Assembly (NCBI GenBank): GCA_032358255.1
Contig: JAULBX010000002.1
Span: 124,001 to 188,000 of the forward strand
Source: Heterotrichella gracilis
Taxonomy: Eukaryota; Sar; Xanthophyceae; Tribonematales; Xanthonemataceae
DNA length: 64,000 nucleotides
Reading direction: 5' to 3'
Numbering within the stretch: the first letter of the stretch is position 1; the number at the start of each line of letters is the position of its first letter. Position numbers and translations under genes: made by a program. The notes below the pieces were generated by a model. That model did not search any database and had not been told where the DNA came from. It was given only the letters and a program-made list of their open reading frames with translations. Positions 1 to 9,240 of this stretch are shown here, one piece after another.

Positions 1-1635
1 TTATATAGCACCCATTGGGCCAATTACCTGATGGAAAATTATATTATTGTAATGCAGGATGTACGAGGAAGATACATGAGCGAGGGCGATTTTGTGGATG
101 TTAGGCCATTTATTGAAAATAAAAAAGGTAAAGAATTTGATGAGGCCAGCGATACATATGATGCTATTGACTGGATGCTAAAGAAAATCCCAAATAACAA
201 TGGTAATTTTGGTGTTTTTGGAATTTCATACCCCGGTTTTTATAGCACCATGGCTGCATTAAGCAATCATCCGGCTTTAAAAGCAGTTAGTCCGCAAGCG
301 CCGGTTACAGATTGGTTCTTAGGCGACGATTTCCATCACAATGGCGCTTTTGCGCTGATGGATGGATTTAATTTTTATTATTCTTTTGGTAAAACTCGTC
401 CAAAACCAACGATGGCAGACGAAAAAGGATTCATATTTCCTGAAAAGGACAATTACAGTTTTTATTTAAAACAAGGTGCCTTAAAGAATTTAAAAAAATA
501 CATGGGCGACAGTATTGCATTTTGGAACGACATGATGGATCATCCAAATATGGATGCCTGGTGGCAAGCTAGAAATGCGAGAGTTGGATGTAAAGATGTA
601 AAACCTGCCATGCTAACGGTTGGCGGAACTTTTGATGCAGAAGACTGTTACGGTGCCTGGAATTTATATAAAGCCATTGAAAAACAGTCGCCAAAAACAA
701 ATAATAGATTGGTAATGGGGCCTTGGGTGCATGGTGGCTGGCACCGCGGCGACGGTAATTATTTAGGTAATGTTAGATTTGGAAGCAAAACTTCAGAGTA
801 TTATCAAAAAAATATTGAATTGCCTTTCTTTAATTTTTATCTGCAGAATAAAGGATCAGATAAAAACATTGCTGAAGCAACTATCTTTTTTAGCGGCGAA
901 AACAGCTGGAAAACATTTGAAAGCTGGCCACCTAAAGAAGTAGAAAATAAAACCATTTATTTAAATCAAAATCAAAAATTATCTTTTGATAAACCGGTCA
1001 CTGCAAATTCATTCTCAAAATATACTAGTGATCCAAACAAACCGGTGCCGTATGCAGAAGATGTGCATTTACGACGCACACGCGAATACATGGATGATGA
1101 CCAGCGCTTTGCTTCCAGAAGAACAGATGTGTTGGTTTACGAAACAGAAATTTTAAATTCTGATCTAACTTTAGCAGGAACAATACTTGCAGATCTTAAA
1201 GTAAGCCTTTCTACAACTGATGCTGATTTTGTAGTAAAAGTGATAGATGTTTTTCCTGCAAATTTTAAATACGATTCGATGTATTGTTGTTTAGGTGTAA
1301 AACAAGAGGCTGAAATGGGCGGTTACCAAATGTTGGTGCGTGGCGAAATTATGCGTGGAAAATTTAGAAACAGTTTCGAAAAACCTGAGGCATTTACACC
1401 TAATAAAGTGGAGACCGTAAAATTTGAATTGCCGGATGTTGCTCATACCTTTAAAAAAGGGCATAAATTAATGATCCAGGTACAAAGCTCTTGGTTCCCT
1501 CTATTTGACAGGAATCCACAGCAGTTTGTAGATATTTATAAGTGCGATGATAAGGACTTTATTTCGAGCGACATCAAGGTTTTTCACCAGACAGACGCTG
1601 CTTCCGGCATTGTTTTACCGGTTCTAAAAAATTAG
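1..1635 (+). CDS. CocE/NonD family alpha/beta hydrolase (X-Pro dipeptidyl-peptidase-like), 5' truncated
   Basis: The frame is open to base 1, so the real start lies outside the window; the first internal ATG is at 31. Family knowledge: S15/CocE serine hydrolases cleave peptide or ester bonds with a Ser-Asp-His triad. Seen: the QDVRGRYMSEGDF block typical of this family, the nucleophile elbow GISYPGF (Ser about residue 66 counted from the ATG at 31), a likely acid in GGTFDAED and a likely histidine in PWVHGGWHRGD. The C-terminal third (YETEILNSDLTLAGTI onwards) is the jelly-roll domain PepX_C. No signal peptide can be judged because the N-terminus is missing; relatives in Bacteroidota are often exported. 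Substrate is unknown. Confidence in the family is high. Confidence 0.93.
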   Translation, partial: LYSTHWANYLMENYIIVMQDVRGRYMSEGDFVDVRPFIENKKGKEFDEASDTYDAIDWMLKKIPNNNGNFGVFGISYPGFYSTMAALSNHPALKAVSPQAPVTDWFLGDDFHHNGAFALMDGFNFYYSFGKTRPKPTMADEKGFIFPEKDNYSFYLKQGALKNLKKYMGDSIAFWNDMMDHPNMDAWWQARNARVGCKDVKPAMLTVGGTFDAEDCYGAWNLYKAIEKQSPKTNNRLVMGPWVHGGWHRGDGNYLGNVRFGSKTSEYYQKNIELPFFNFYLQNKGSDKNIAEATIFFSGENSWKTFESWPPKEVENKTIYLNQNQKLSFDKPVTANSFSKYTSDPNKPVPYAEDVHLRRTREYMDDDQRFASRRTDVLVYETEILNSDLTLAGTILADLKVSLSTTDADFVVKVIDVFPANFKYDSMYCCLGVKQEAEMGGYQMLVRGEIMRGKFRNSFEKPEAFTPNKVETVKFELPDVAHTFKKGHKLMIQVQSSWFPLFDRNPQQFVDIYKCDDKDFISSDIKVFHQTDAASGIVLPVLKN

Positions 1636-1650
1636 CCGTAACTTTATACT

Positions 1651-1767
1651 ATGGTTCAACAGATCATAGTGTATGCATTAGTTGCGACAGCAATTATTTT
1701 TTTAGCTTTTAAATATTTAAAGCCAAAGAAAAAAGAAAATTGCGATAAAGATTGTAATTGTGACTAA
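1651..1767 (+). CDS. Small Cys-tailed membrane protein, FeoB-associated type
   Basis: A 38-residue ORF between the hydrolase and nnr. It starts at ATG 1651, 15 bases after the hydrolase stop. Seen: one hydrophobic helix (residues about 5-22, IIVYALVATAIIFLAF), then a Lys-rich stretch KYLKPKKKENC and a Cys/Asp tail CDKDCNCD. This layout (one membrane helix, then CxxxCxC) is that of the FeoB-associated Cys-rich membrane protein family (PF12669), small proteins often near ferrous iron transport genes in Bacteroidota. No feoB is seen in this window, so the iron link is family knowledge only. It may be co-transcribed with nnr, which starts 18 bases downstream. Confidence 0.65.
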   Translation: MVQQIIVYALVATAIIFLAFKYLKPKKKENCDKDCNCD

Positions 1768-1785
1768 CGATCTAAAAACATATTT

Positions 1786-3300
1786 ATGAAAATTTTTTCG
1801 GCAGAACAAATAAAACAAATTGATGAGTTCACCATTGCGAATGAACCAATAAGTTCCATTGATCTGATGGAACGAGCCGCTATGGCTTGTACCAAAAGAA
1901 TAATGAAATTAGTGAATACAGAAGATGAACTAATTGTTTTTTGCGGCAAAGGAAATAACGGTGGTGATGGTTTTGCTATTACCCGTTTATTATTGGAGCG
2001 CGGATTTAATTGCCATGCCTTCGTAATTAATTATACTGATAAATTTAGTACTGATGCTGAAATAAATTACAACAAACTTAAAGAAACGTTTGCTACGAAA
2101 ATTTCAGAGATAAATTCACTATCGGATCTAAAAGAAAAAATTACGAGCACAAATTATATTGTAATTGATGCGATGCTTGGCACCGGCATCAACAAAGCTA
2201 TTGACGGGTTATTAAAAGAAACGGTGACATTTATTAATGCCAACTTTAAGAGAATAATAAGTATTGACCTACCTAGCGGCTTGTTCGTTGACGAAACGTC
2301 AAAAGACAATGAGAGTATTATTTGTGCAACTCTGACTTTAACTTTTCAATTTCCAAAACTGGCATTTTTATTGCCCGAAAATAAAAAGTATGTAAACGAA
2401 TTTGAAGTATTGGATATTGGTTTAAACGCCAAAGCAATTCAGGATGAGTTCACCAATTTTTATTACATCACCAAACAGGATATCTCTTCTTTCTTAAAAC
2501 CGCGTAACAAATTTTCGCATAAAGGAATTTTTGGGCATGCTTTATTGTTGGCGGGTAGCAAAGGAAAAAGCGGCGCGGCCATAATTAGTTCAAAAGCATG
2601 TTTAAGAAGTGGCGCTGGTCTATTAACGCTGCATTCAAATAAAAGTACTATTGACGGTTTGCTTCATCATCTACCCGAAGCAATGTCGATTGAAGATACA
2701 AACGAAGATCATATCTCTGAAATTGATAAACCCGAAAATTACGATGCTATTGGATTTGGCCCTGGAGTTGGCACCCATGAAGACACGCAAATAGTTCTGA
2801 AAAAAATATTGCAATATTACACTGGTAAATTAATTATTGATGCAGACGGTTTAAATATTCTGGCCGAAAATAAAACCTGGTTGGATTTTTTACCGACAGA
2901 AACAATTCTTACTCCTCATCCAAAAGAGTTCGAAAGATTATTTGGCAAGCACGATAATGACTTTGAAAAAATAAAAGCACTAAAACATATTTCACTGAAA
3001 CATAATTGTATTGTTGTTTTAAAAGGTGCGCACTCTGCTATTGCCTTTCCCGATGGAAGTGTTTTCTTTAACTCAAGTGGTAATGCTGGATTAGCTAAAG
3101 GTGGAAGCGGCGATGCGCTGACGGGAATTATTTTAGGATTGTTGGCAAGAGGTTACACAGTGCCCAAAGCAACTTTAATAGGCTTGTTCATTCACGGTTA
3201 TGCTGCCGACATGTGTGTGAAGAAAAAAAGTATGGAGAGCCTTTTGATCAGTGATGTTATCAATGAGTTACCCAGAGCTTTTAAGAAGTTGGAATCATAG
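1786..3300 (+). CDS. nnr: Bifunctional NAD(P)H-hydrate epimerase / ADP-dependent NAD(P)H-hydrate dehydratase
   Basis: Repairs damaged NADHX and NADPHX: the N-terminal half epimerises R-NAD(P)HX and the C-terminal half dehydrates the S form using ADP. Seen: N-terminal YjeF_N domain (residues about 1-215) with the nucleotide motif GKGNNGGDGFAI and VIDAMLGTGI; C-terminal ribokinase-like domain (about 230-500) with GHALLLAGSKGKSGAAI, ILTPHPKEFERL and NAGLAKGGSGDALTGI, the last holding the catalytic Asp. 504 residues is the usual length of the fused bacterial enzyme. ATG start at 1786. A strong hairpin-T terminator follows at about 3368, shared with the convergent gene. Confidence 0.97.
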   Translation: MKIFSAEQIKQIDEFTIANEPISSIDLMERAAMACTKRIMKLVNTEDELIVFCGKGNNGGDGFAITRLLLERGFNCHAFVINYTDKFSTDAEINYNKLKETFATKISEINSLSDLKEKITSTNYIVIDAMLGTGINKAIDGLLKETVTFINANFKRIISIDLPSGLFVDETSKDNESIICATLTLTFQFPKLAFLLPENKKYVNEFEVLDIGLNAKAIQDEFTNFYYITKQDISSFLKPRNKFSHKGIFGHALLLAGSKGKSGAAIISSKACLRSGAGLLTLHSNKSTIDGLLHHLPEAMSIEDTNEDHISEIDKPENYDAIGFGPGVGTHEDTQIVLKKILQYYTGKLIIDADGLNILAENKTWLDFLPTETILTPHPKEFERLFGKHDNDFEKIKALKHISLKHNCIVVLKGAHSAIAFPDGSVFFNSSGNAGLAKGGSGDALTGIILGLLARGYTVPKATLIGLFIHGYAADMCVKKKSMESLLISDVINELPRAFKKLES

Positions 3301-3355
3301 TCACCCTGAGCCTGTCGAAGGGTGCTTGAAACATGGTTCGACAAGCTCACCATGA
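3301..3355. repeat. REP-like imperfect inverted repeat
   Basis: Directly after the nnr stop, left arm 3301-3322 (TCACCCTGAGCCTGTCGAAG...) is partly complementary to right arm 3334-3355, and both arms share TGAGCxTGTCGAA when read outward. The core CCTGTCGAAGGGTG is, from general knowledge, a very common intergenic palindrome in Bacteroidota genomes. Only this copy is seen in the window. Function unknown. Confidence 0.6.
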
Positions 3356-3367
3356 TAATATAAAACG

Positions 3368-3397
3368 AAAAAGCCGCTAAAATTTAGCGGCTTTTTT
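3368..3397. terminator. Bidirectional intrinsic terminator
   Basis: Symmetric hairpin AAAGCCGCTAAA / TTTAGCGGCTTT with A-run before and T-run after. It lies between the convergent nnr (+) and the SRPBCC/GyrI-like gene (-) and can serve both. Confidence 0.85.
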
Positions 3398-3410
3398 GTT
3401 AAAACATCTT

Positions 3411-4415
3411 TTATTTTAAAATGTAATAAATATTAGTTAACCATCTTGCTGTATCTTTTTCAAGCATTGGATCGGTTACATATTCTTCAATTACAAAACT
3501 ATAATCCAGTTTTCTTTCTTTCATATAAGCATCAATGGCATAATGTGCTTCAATACTTTTTTCAGGTGCACCATAATGTGGAGCTATTAAAACTTTTGAA
3601 GCAGGAATCGTATATTTTTCCCAGCCTTTTAATTCTTTATCATTTGGAACGCAAAATGCCGCAGCACATTCCGTAGCCATTGTTTTTTCATCCCACGAAT
3701 AAAATAAACCGCACGGCGACATACACGATTGAATTTTTTCTTTTTCTAACTCAGCCCACATCTTTGGAAAATTCTCGCCAAAAAAAGCACCTAATTTATT
3801 GCCATCCATTTTAACACGTTTAGTGCCATAAAATGTTCTTGCTTCCCATTGTATTTCTTTTATTTCATGATTGGAAGCAGCAGCAACTTCTTCCTTCATA
3901 CTTTCTAATTTTGTTTTTAATTTCGATAAGCCCTTTTCAAAATCAGCGCCAAGCATTTTATCCATATCCATGAATAGCATAAATGGTCTTCCCATAAAAC
4001 CAATTTGCGAGATCATTCCCCAGGTAATATCCGTTCCCTTACTGTTATGCTTTGTAATAAAATAAACTTTTGAATCACCCATTCCGTCAAAATAAAGTCT
4101 TTCGATCAAACTATCACCATTAAAAGCCATTAGTTCCATTTCACCTTTCCCAACATCTTTATTGCCTTCCCAGCTATATAAATGGCCAACTTCTCCGGGA
4201 TTTCCTTTGTAAGTATTTTTCATGTTTGGATCTTTTTCGCTCCATGGACTCCACTCATCGTGAAAGTATTTAAAATCGCCTAATTTTGATTTTACAACAT
4301 CTACTGATTTACTTATTGAGATGGTACGCTCTACTTTTATTTCTTTTGGTCCAACCATTGCTAACACAAGATAAACAAGCATTAAAGCAATAATAATGTA
4401 TAAGACTTTTTTCAT
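3411..4415 (-). CDS. SRPBCC-family plus GyrI-like (effector-binding) domain protein, membrane-anchored
   Basis: 334 residues. Seen: N-terminal membrane helix (residues about 4-22, VLYIIIALMLVYLVLAMV), then an SRPBCC/polyketide-cyclase-like lipid-pocket domain (about 28-170) and a C-terminal GyrI-like small-molecule binding domain (about 185-334) with the typical ending VLIAPHYGAPEKSIEAHYAIDAYMKER split over several strands. Known: both folds bind hydrophobic small ligands; no catalytic function is established. The second gene upstream (5322-5954) also carries a GyrI-like domain, suggesting a duplicated ligand-binding theme. ATG start. The exact ligand and role are unknown. Confidence 0.8.
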   Translation of the reverse strand: MKKVLYIIIALMLVYLVLAMVGPKEIKVERTISISKSVDVVKSKLGDFKYFHDEWSPWSEKDPNMKNTYKGNPGEVGHLYSWEGNKDVGKGEMELMAFNGDSLIERLYFDGMGDSKVYFITKHNSKGTDITWGMISQIGFMGRPFMLFMDMDKMLGADFEKGLSKLKTKLESMKEEVAAASNHEIKEIQWEARTFYGTKRVKMDGNKLGAFFGENFPKMWAELEKEKIQSCMSPCGLFYSWDEKTMATECAAAFCVPNDKELKGWEKYTIPASKVLIAPHYGAPEKSIEAHYAIDAYMKERKLDYSFVIEEYVTDPMLEKDTARWLTNIYYILK

Positions 4416-4495
4416 GAAATTGATTTTTTGTTTTTAGCTAATTGTTTGCGTATCAAAAATACTAATTTTAATTTATTCTAAAAACTCTTAGCATA

Positions 4496-5236
4496 TCAGG
4501 TATCTTCGGTATCTTTTCCCTTATAGATATAGTTGATCGTAATTTCGTCCGGTGCTTTAAGCTCCTGCTTTTCTTTTTCGGCTTCCAGTATCTCGTTTTG
4601 AATTATAAGATATGAATCATCATTATCATCCTCCTCATCCCATTGATAAACCCTGCGTTGCGGACCTTCTTTTCGGTAATTAAAAGCCACCAAAACACCA
4701 GCAAGTGCCCCAAATAAATGTCCTTCCCAACTCATTTCGGGCTTTAAAGGTAAAACGCCCCACATAATACTGCCGTATAAAAAAACAACCATGGCCGACA
4801 CAACCATTAGCCTCAAATGACGGCGGAAAACCCCACTAAAAAATAAAAAAGTAGCCAAACCATAGATCAACGTACTGGCGCCTATGTGAAAAGTTAAATG
4901 ATCTGGACTATTTCTTCCACCCATCCATAACCAAATGCCACTAACTAACCAGATCCAAACAAAAGTTGACTTCGCGATCTTTTTATAAAAATAGAACAGC
5001 ATCATTCCTAAAACCAATAGAGGAATTGAATTAGAAGCAATGTGCTCTATATCGCCATGAATAAAAACTGAAGTAAAAATTCCGGGTAACCCCTCTACCA
5101 TGCGTGGAAGAATTCCAAATTTTACGAAACTAAGATCATTACTGCGTTCAATAAAAAAAACGATCCAAATACTTAATAAAAAGAGAAAGGGATAAAATAT
5201 AGAATTAAGAATTTGCCTTGCCAGAAAATTTTTCAT
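4496..5236 (-). CDS. Rhomboid-family intramembrane serine protease
   Basis: Integral membrane protease that cleaves transmembrane helices. Seen: about six hydrophobic segments; first-loop motif HGDIEHIASNS; the nucleophile motif HIGASTLIYG (Ser about 121) and the catalytic His in WEGHLFGALAG (His about 173), the standard rhomboid Ser-His dyad. A charged cytoplasmic tail of about 50 residues follows the last helix. I start at ATG 5236 (MKNFLARQ); a TTG two codons upstream at 5242 is also possible but less likely. Its natural substrates cannot be inferred. It lies between two GyrI-like genes on the same strand but with gaps of about 80 bases, so operon membership is uncertain. Confidence 0.92.
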   Translation of the reverse strand: MKNFLARQILNSIFYPFLFLLSIWIVFFIERSNDLSFVKFGILPRMVEGLPGIFTSVFIHGDIEHIASNSIPLLVLGMMLFYFYKKIAKSTFVWIWLVSGIWLWMGGRNSPDHLTFHIGASTLIYGLATFLFFSGVFRRHLRLMVVSAMVVFLYGSIMWGVLPLKPEMSWEGHLFGALAGVLVAFNYRKEGPQRRVYQWDEEDDNDDSYLIIQNEILEAEKEKQELKAPDEITINYIYKGKDTEDT

Positions 5237-5321
5237 GCGCAATTGATCTGTTTAATTTCATATTAAAATTGCAAAAAATAAATCGGGAATAAGGTTAAAA
5301 ATAATTAACAGTAATTAATTA

Positions 5322-5954
5322 CTATTTTGATTTGGTAACGGGCACCATAATTCTGGTCTGCCATTTAGCCGGATCTCTTTCTATTGTAGGGTCAGAAAGA
5401 TAGAATTCGCGCATTGGTCCGTTTTGTGTAAGTTTATTATCAGCCAAGTACTTTCTTATTGTGTTGTAAGCTGTAAACAATTGTTTGTAGGGACCATAAA
5501 AATTATAGATCAACATTGGACAGGCTTCTAACACAACGATCTTTGTTGTTTTTGGTTCCTGCTTTGGTAAAGCTTTAATTGGCAACACGCATTCAAAAAT
5601 AAAATTAGTAGTATCGTTATTATAAGTAAGCATCCCCGGCATTCCGTCTATTTCAGCTTTAATAGCATTCATTTCTTCTTCTAAAACAGAATAAGCCTTT
5701 GCTACTTTAAAAGAAACATCTTTCATTGGAGCAGAATCCATTTTACAGATCGTAAGCATTTCAGGAATATCAAAAATGCCAACAACACCGGGCTTTGAAT
5801 CGATCGTGGCCAGTTTTATAAGTTCCTGATTTACTTTTGATATTGAATCCGTGTTTGGTTGTTTTACTTCTATGTCAACATCAGAGCTACTACATGAAAA
5901 TGTAATAGCTGTAACAGCAGTAACTAAAATAAACTTTATAAATGAATGCTTCAT
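5322..5954 (-). CDS. Lipoprotein with GyrI-like effector-binding domain
   Basis: 210 residues. Seen: signal peptide II with lipobox ITFSC (Cys about 21) followed by SSSDVD; then one GyrI-like domain with the pattern ...KIVVLEACPMLIYNFYGPYKQLFTAYNTI... read in parts, and a C-terminal strand WQTRIMVPV typical of the fold. Known: GyrI-like domains bind small drugs or metabolites. It would sit on the periplasmic side as a lipid-anchored ligand-binding protein. The stop is 6 bases from the aminotransferase start region on the same strand, so it is likely transcribed after that gene. Ligand unknown. Confidence 0.78.
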   Translation of the reverse strand: MKHSFIKFILVTAVTAITFSCSSSDVDIEVKQPNTDSISKVNQELIKLATIDSKPGVVGIFDIPEMLTICKMDSAPMKDVSFKVAKAYSVLEEEMNAIKAEIDGMPGMLTYNNDTTNFIFECVLPIKALPKQEPKTTKIVVLEACPMLIYNFYGPYKQLFTAYNTIRKYLADNKLTQNGPMREFYLSDPTIERDPAKWQTRIMVPVTKSK

Positions 5955-5960
5955 TAAAAA

Positions 5961-7160
5961 TTAATTCGTTTTGCCCGGATAAACTTTTAGCGCTTCCTTT
6001 AAACAAGCCATTGCATTTTTAAGATCTTCGATCTTTAATACATAAGCAATACGCACTTCATCGTTACCCGCACCTGGTGTTGAATAAAAACCTGTGGCCG
6101 GAGCTAACATCACTGTTTGCTGATTCAAATTAAAATCTTCTAGCAACCATTGGCAAAATTTATCTGCATTATCAATTGGTAATTTAGCAATACAATAAAA
6201 AGCGCCACTTGGTTTTGGGCAAAACACACCGTCGATCATGTTTAAAGATTCAATAACAAAATCTCTGCGCGCAATGTATTCCGTTTTTACTTCCGCAAAA
6301 TAACTTTTAGGCGTATCAAGTGCTGCTTCTGCGCCTATTTGTCCGTAACTTGGCGGACTTAACCTTGCCTGCGCAAATTTAAGCGCCGAGGAAATAACTT
6401 CTTTATTTTTGCTGATCATGGCGCCAATACGGGCACCACAAGCGCTGTAACGTTTACTGATAGAATCTAAAAGAATAACATTGTTTTCGATACCATCTAA
6501 ATGCATCACACTAATATATTCTTTATCATCATAACAAAATTCGCGGTACACCTCATCGCTTAATAAAAAGAGATCGTGTTTTTTTACAAGATCGCGTAAA
6601 GCTTCCAACTCTGCCTTAGTATACAGGTAACCTGTTGGGTTACCCGGATTGCAGATCATGATACCTTTTGTTTTAGGCGTAATTACTTTTTCAAAATCTG
6701 TTATTTTAGGTAAGGCAAAACCGGTATCAATAAAACTTCTTACAGGTTTAACCACCACATCTGCGGCACAGCTAAAACCGTTATAGTTTGCGTAAAAAGG
6801 TTCAGGAATAATAATTTCATCGCCGGGGTTAAAACAAGTAAGCATAGCAATTTCAATTGCTTCGCTACCACCACAGGTAATAATCACTTCGTTGTGATCG
6901 ATGTTTATATTATACTCTTTATAATAACCACACAATTTTTTACGGTAACTTTCGTTCCCGGCACTGTGGCTATATTCCAACACTTTAACGTCGGCATTTT
7001 TTACTGCATTCAAAAAAGAAGCAGGCGTTTCAATATCGGGTTGACCAATATTTAAATGATAAATTTTTACACCTTTCTTTTTTGCAGCTTCTGCAAAAGG
7101 CACCAATTTACGAATTGGTGAGGCAGGCATAACCGTTGCTTTTTTAGAAACTTTAGGCAT
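5961..7160 (-). CDS. PLP-dependent class I/II aminotransferase (aspartate aminotransferase type)
   Basis: Transfers amino groups through pyridoxal phosphate in the cytosol. Seen: fold-type I features in order: IYHLNIGQPDIETP near the N-terminus, EYSHSAGNESYRKKL, CGGSEAIEIAM, ICNPGNPTGYLYT, LSDEVYREF and the Schiff-base lysine motif LDSISKRYSACGARIG; C-terminal Arg in DEVRIAYV for the substrate carboxylate. 399 residues, normal for the family. Substrate range (Asp, aromatic or other) cannot be settled from motifs. ATG start at 7160. The lipoprotein gene follows after 6 bases, suggesting co-transcription. Confidence 0.9.
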   Translation of the reverse strand: MPKVSKKATVMPASPIRKLVPFAEAAKKKGVKIYHLNIGQPDIETPASFLNAVKNADVKVLEYSHSAGNESYRKKLCGYYKEYNINIDHNEVIITCGGSEAIEIAMLTCFNPGDEIIIPEPFYANYNGFSCAADVVVKPVRSFIDTGFALPKITDFEKVITPKTKGIMICNPGNPTGYLYTKAELEALRDLVKKHDLFLLSDEVYREFCYDDKEYISVMHLDGIENNVILLDSISKRYSACGARIGAMISKNKEVISSALKFAQARLSPPSYGQIGAEAALDTPKSYFAEVKTEYIARRDFVIESLNMIDGVFCPKPSGAFYCIAKLPIDNADKFCQWLLEDFNLNQQTVMLAPATGFYSTPGAGNDEVRIAYVLKIEDLKNAMACLKEALKVYPGKTN

Positions 7161-7180
7161 TTCTTAAAGAGTTTTATCTA

Positions 7181-9055
7181 TTAATCTCTGAATTTACTTT
7201 TTCCAAATGTTTTTTTCTTTTCTCCACCCGATTCATTACTACGGCTGTAAGATTTTTTCTCACCACTTCCACTACTCTTATCTCCACCGTAACCTGATGA
7301 ATTTCTTGGGCGTTTAAATCCACCTTCGCGTTTCTCTCCGCTTTTGTAGCCACCGCCACCGCTTTTATAACCGCCGCCGCCACTTTTGTAGCCGCCGCCA
7401 CCACCTTTATAGCCGCCACCGCCACCGCGTCTTTCGCCTCCACCATCACCATCTTTCATACGACGGTTACTAACTTCTAACGAGATCTTACGGTTATTAA
7501 ATTCCAGGTCTTTAGAGTTCATTGCTAAAAATTCATCAACAAGTTTACTCTCGGTTTCAAAGAAAGAGAAAGAACTCTTTACATCAATATTAAATATCAT
7601 ACGTGTATGAACTTTAACACTGTCTGCTAAGAAGTCTTTTAAACTATTCATATTAAAGCCATCCATAGAACCCATGTTCACAAAGAAACGGGTTGTACGT
7701 CCGCCACCAAAAGCGCCATCTACTGCACCTTTAACAATGTTAAGGTCTGGTGCATTTTGATAATATTCATGGAAACGGTTAAACTCTTCACTAATAAAAC
7801 GTTTAATTAATTCTTCTTTAGAAAGTTCTTTTAACTCTTCGTAAATAGCCGGTAAAAAACTTTCAATCTCTTCATCTTTCACTTCTACATTATGTAGTTT
7901 GTGAACTAAATTAAATAATTGTTTCTCGCAAACGTCCAAACCGTTAGGAACATCTTTTTTCTCAAACTTCTTTTTAATGATACGTTCAATATCTTTTATT
8001 TTGCTACTATCTTTTGGAGTAATAATTGCAATGGCAATACCTGACTTACCTGCACGGGCTGTACGGCCTGTACGGTGCGTGTAATTTTCAACATCTTCAG
8101 GTAAATTGTAATTAATAACGTGTGTTACATCACTCACATCAATACCACGTGCTGCCACATCGGTAGCAACTAACATTTGTAAAGTGTGGCTACGGAAACG
8201 TTTCATTACAAAATCACGTTGACTTTGAGAAAGATCGCCATGTAAAGCATCGGCACTGTAACCATCTTTGATTAAAGAATCGGCAACTTCCTGTGTTTCT
8301 GCTTTTGTACGGCAAAATACTATCCCAAAGATCTCCGGATAATAATCTACTACACGCTTGAGCGCTAAATAACGGTCGCGGCCCTGAACCTGATAATAAA
8401 CGTGCTCTAAATTATCTGCTCCTTCATTCTTTTTGCCAGTGCTGATCTCAACAGGATCGCTCATGTAATTTTTTGCAATACGCTCCACTTCTCTTGGCAT
8501 GGTAGCGCTAAATAACCAGGTGTTTTTTTGACCCGGAGTTTCTTTTAATATAACATCAAGATCATCCTTGAAACCCATGTTAAGCATTTCATCGGCCTCA
8601 TCTAACACCACAATTTTTACGGTGCTAAGATTAATCACTCTGCGCTCTATCATGTCAATTAAACGACCCGGAGTAGCAACAATAACCTGCACACCGCGTT
8701 TAACATCTTTAATTTGACCATCGATACGCGCACCACCATAAATAGCAGTAACACCAAAACCACGCATATATTTACCGTAATTTTTAATGTCATTAGTAAT
8801 TTGCATACATAATTCGCGGGTTGGCGCTAATACTAATGCCTGAACCGTTTTATTATCGCAGTTTATTAAGTTTAAGATCGGTAAACCAAAAGCAGCCGTT
8901 TTACCTGTACCAGTTTGCGCCAAGGCTACAAGATCGGTTGGTGTTTTTGCTAATAATGGGATTGTTTGTTGTTGAACGGGCGTCGGATTTGTAAAACCCA
9001 GATCGGTAACAGCTTTTATAAGGTCGTCGTTAAGACCAATTTCTTGAAAAGTCAT
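7181..9055 (-). CDS. deaD: DEAD-box ATP-dependent RNA helicase with DbpA-like and Gly-rich C-terminus
   Basis: Unwinds RNA duplexes, with likely roles in ribosome assembly or cold-shock RNA handling. Seen: Q motif TPVQQQTIP, motif I AQTGTGKT (residues 46-53), PTRELCMQI, motif II VLDEADEML, motif III SATMP, RecA2 motifs VATDVAARGIDV and HRTGRTARAGKSG. After the core comes a DbpA-type RNA-binding domain (about 460-545) and a basic Gly-rich tail with tandem GGGGYKS repeats (about 552-590), typical of Bacteroidota DeaD homologues and probably disordered RNA-binding sequence. ATG start at 9055. The GC-rich repeat DNA at about 7360-7440 encodes the tail. Confidence 0.96.
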   Translation of the reverse strand: MTFQEIGLNDDLIKAVTDLGFTNPTPVQQQTIPLLAKTPTDLVALAQTGTGKTAAFGLPILNLINCDNKTVQALVLAPTRELCMQITNDIKNYGKYMRGFGVTAIYGGARIDGQIKDVKRGVQVIVATPGRLIDMIERRVINLSTVKIVVLDEADEMLNMGFKDDLDVILKETPGQKNTWLFSATMPREVERIAKNYMSDPVEISTGKKNEGADNLEHVYYQVQGRDRYLALKRVVDYYPEIFGIVFCRTKAETQEVADSLIKDGYSADALHGDLSQSQRDFVMKRFRSHTLQMLVATDVAARGIDVSDVTHVINYNLPEDVENYTHRTGRTARAGKSGIAIAIITPKDSSKIKDIERIIKKKFEKKDVPNGLDVCEKQLFNLVHKLHNVEVKDEEIESFLPAIYEELKELSKEELIKRFISEEFNRFHEYYQNAPDLNIVKGAVDGAFGGGRTTRFFVNMGSMDGFNMNSLKDFLADSVKVHTRMIFNIDVKSSFSFFETESKLVDEFLAMNSKDLEFNNRKISLEVSNRRMKDGDGGGERRGGGGGYKGGGGGYKSGGGGYKSGGGGYKSGEKREGGFKRPRNSSGYGGDKSSGSGEKKSYSRSNESGGEKKKTFGKSKFRD

Positions 9056-9222
9056 TTTAATTGTTTTAATTTATACATTAACTGCTAAAAACACCCCGCA
9101 GTTAATGTACACATGCCAAACAAAAATGGCGGGAGGATTTTTAAGACGGGGCAAAGATAGGTTATTTTTATGTAATAAAATAGTTATTACCACTTTTTAA
9201 CCAAATAACCAGCAGAATTTTC

Positions 9223-9230
9223 TATTTTTG
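9223..9230 (+). promoter_or_regulatory. Bacteroidota -7 box before manC
   Basis: TATTTTTG fits TAnnTTTG exactly. It ends 10 bases before the manC ATG, so the leader would be only about 5 bases. I see no convincing -33 TTTG at the right spacing. The placement is a guess from the motif. Confidence 0.45.
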
Positions 9231-9240
9231 TGACGCAATT

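Noticed and set aside
7174-7452. Ala/Val-rich ORF on the minus strand within the helicase tail
   Set aside because: It is a frame shadow of the GGGGYKS repeat DNA of the DEAD-box helicase; composition is pure repeat product.
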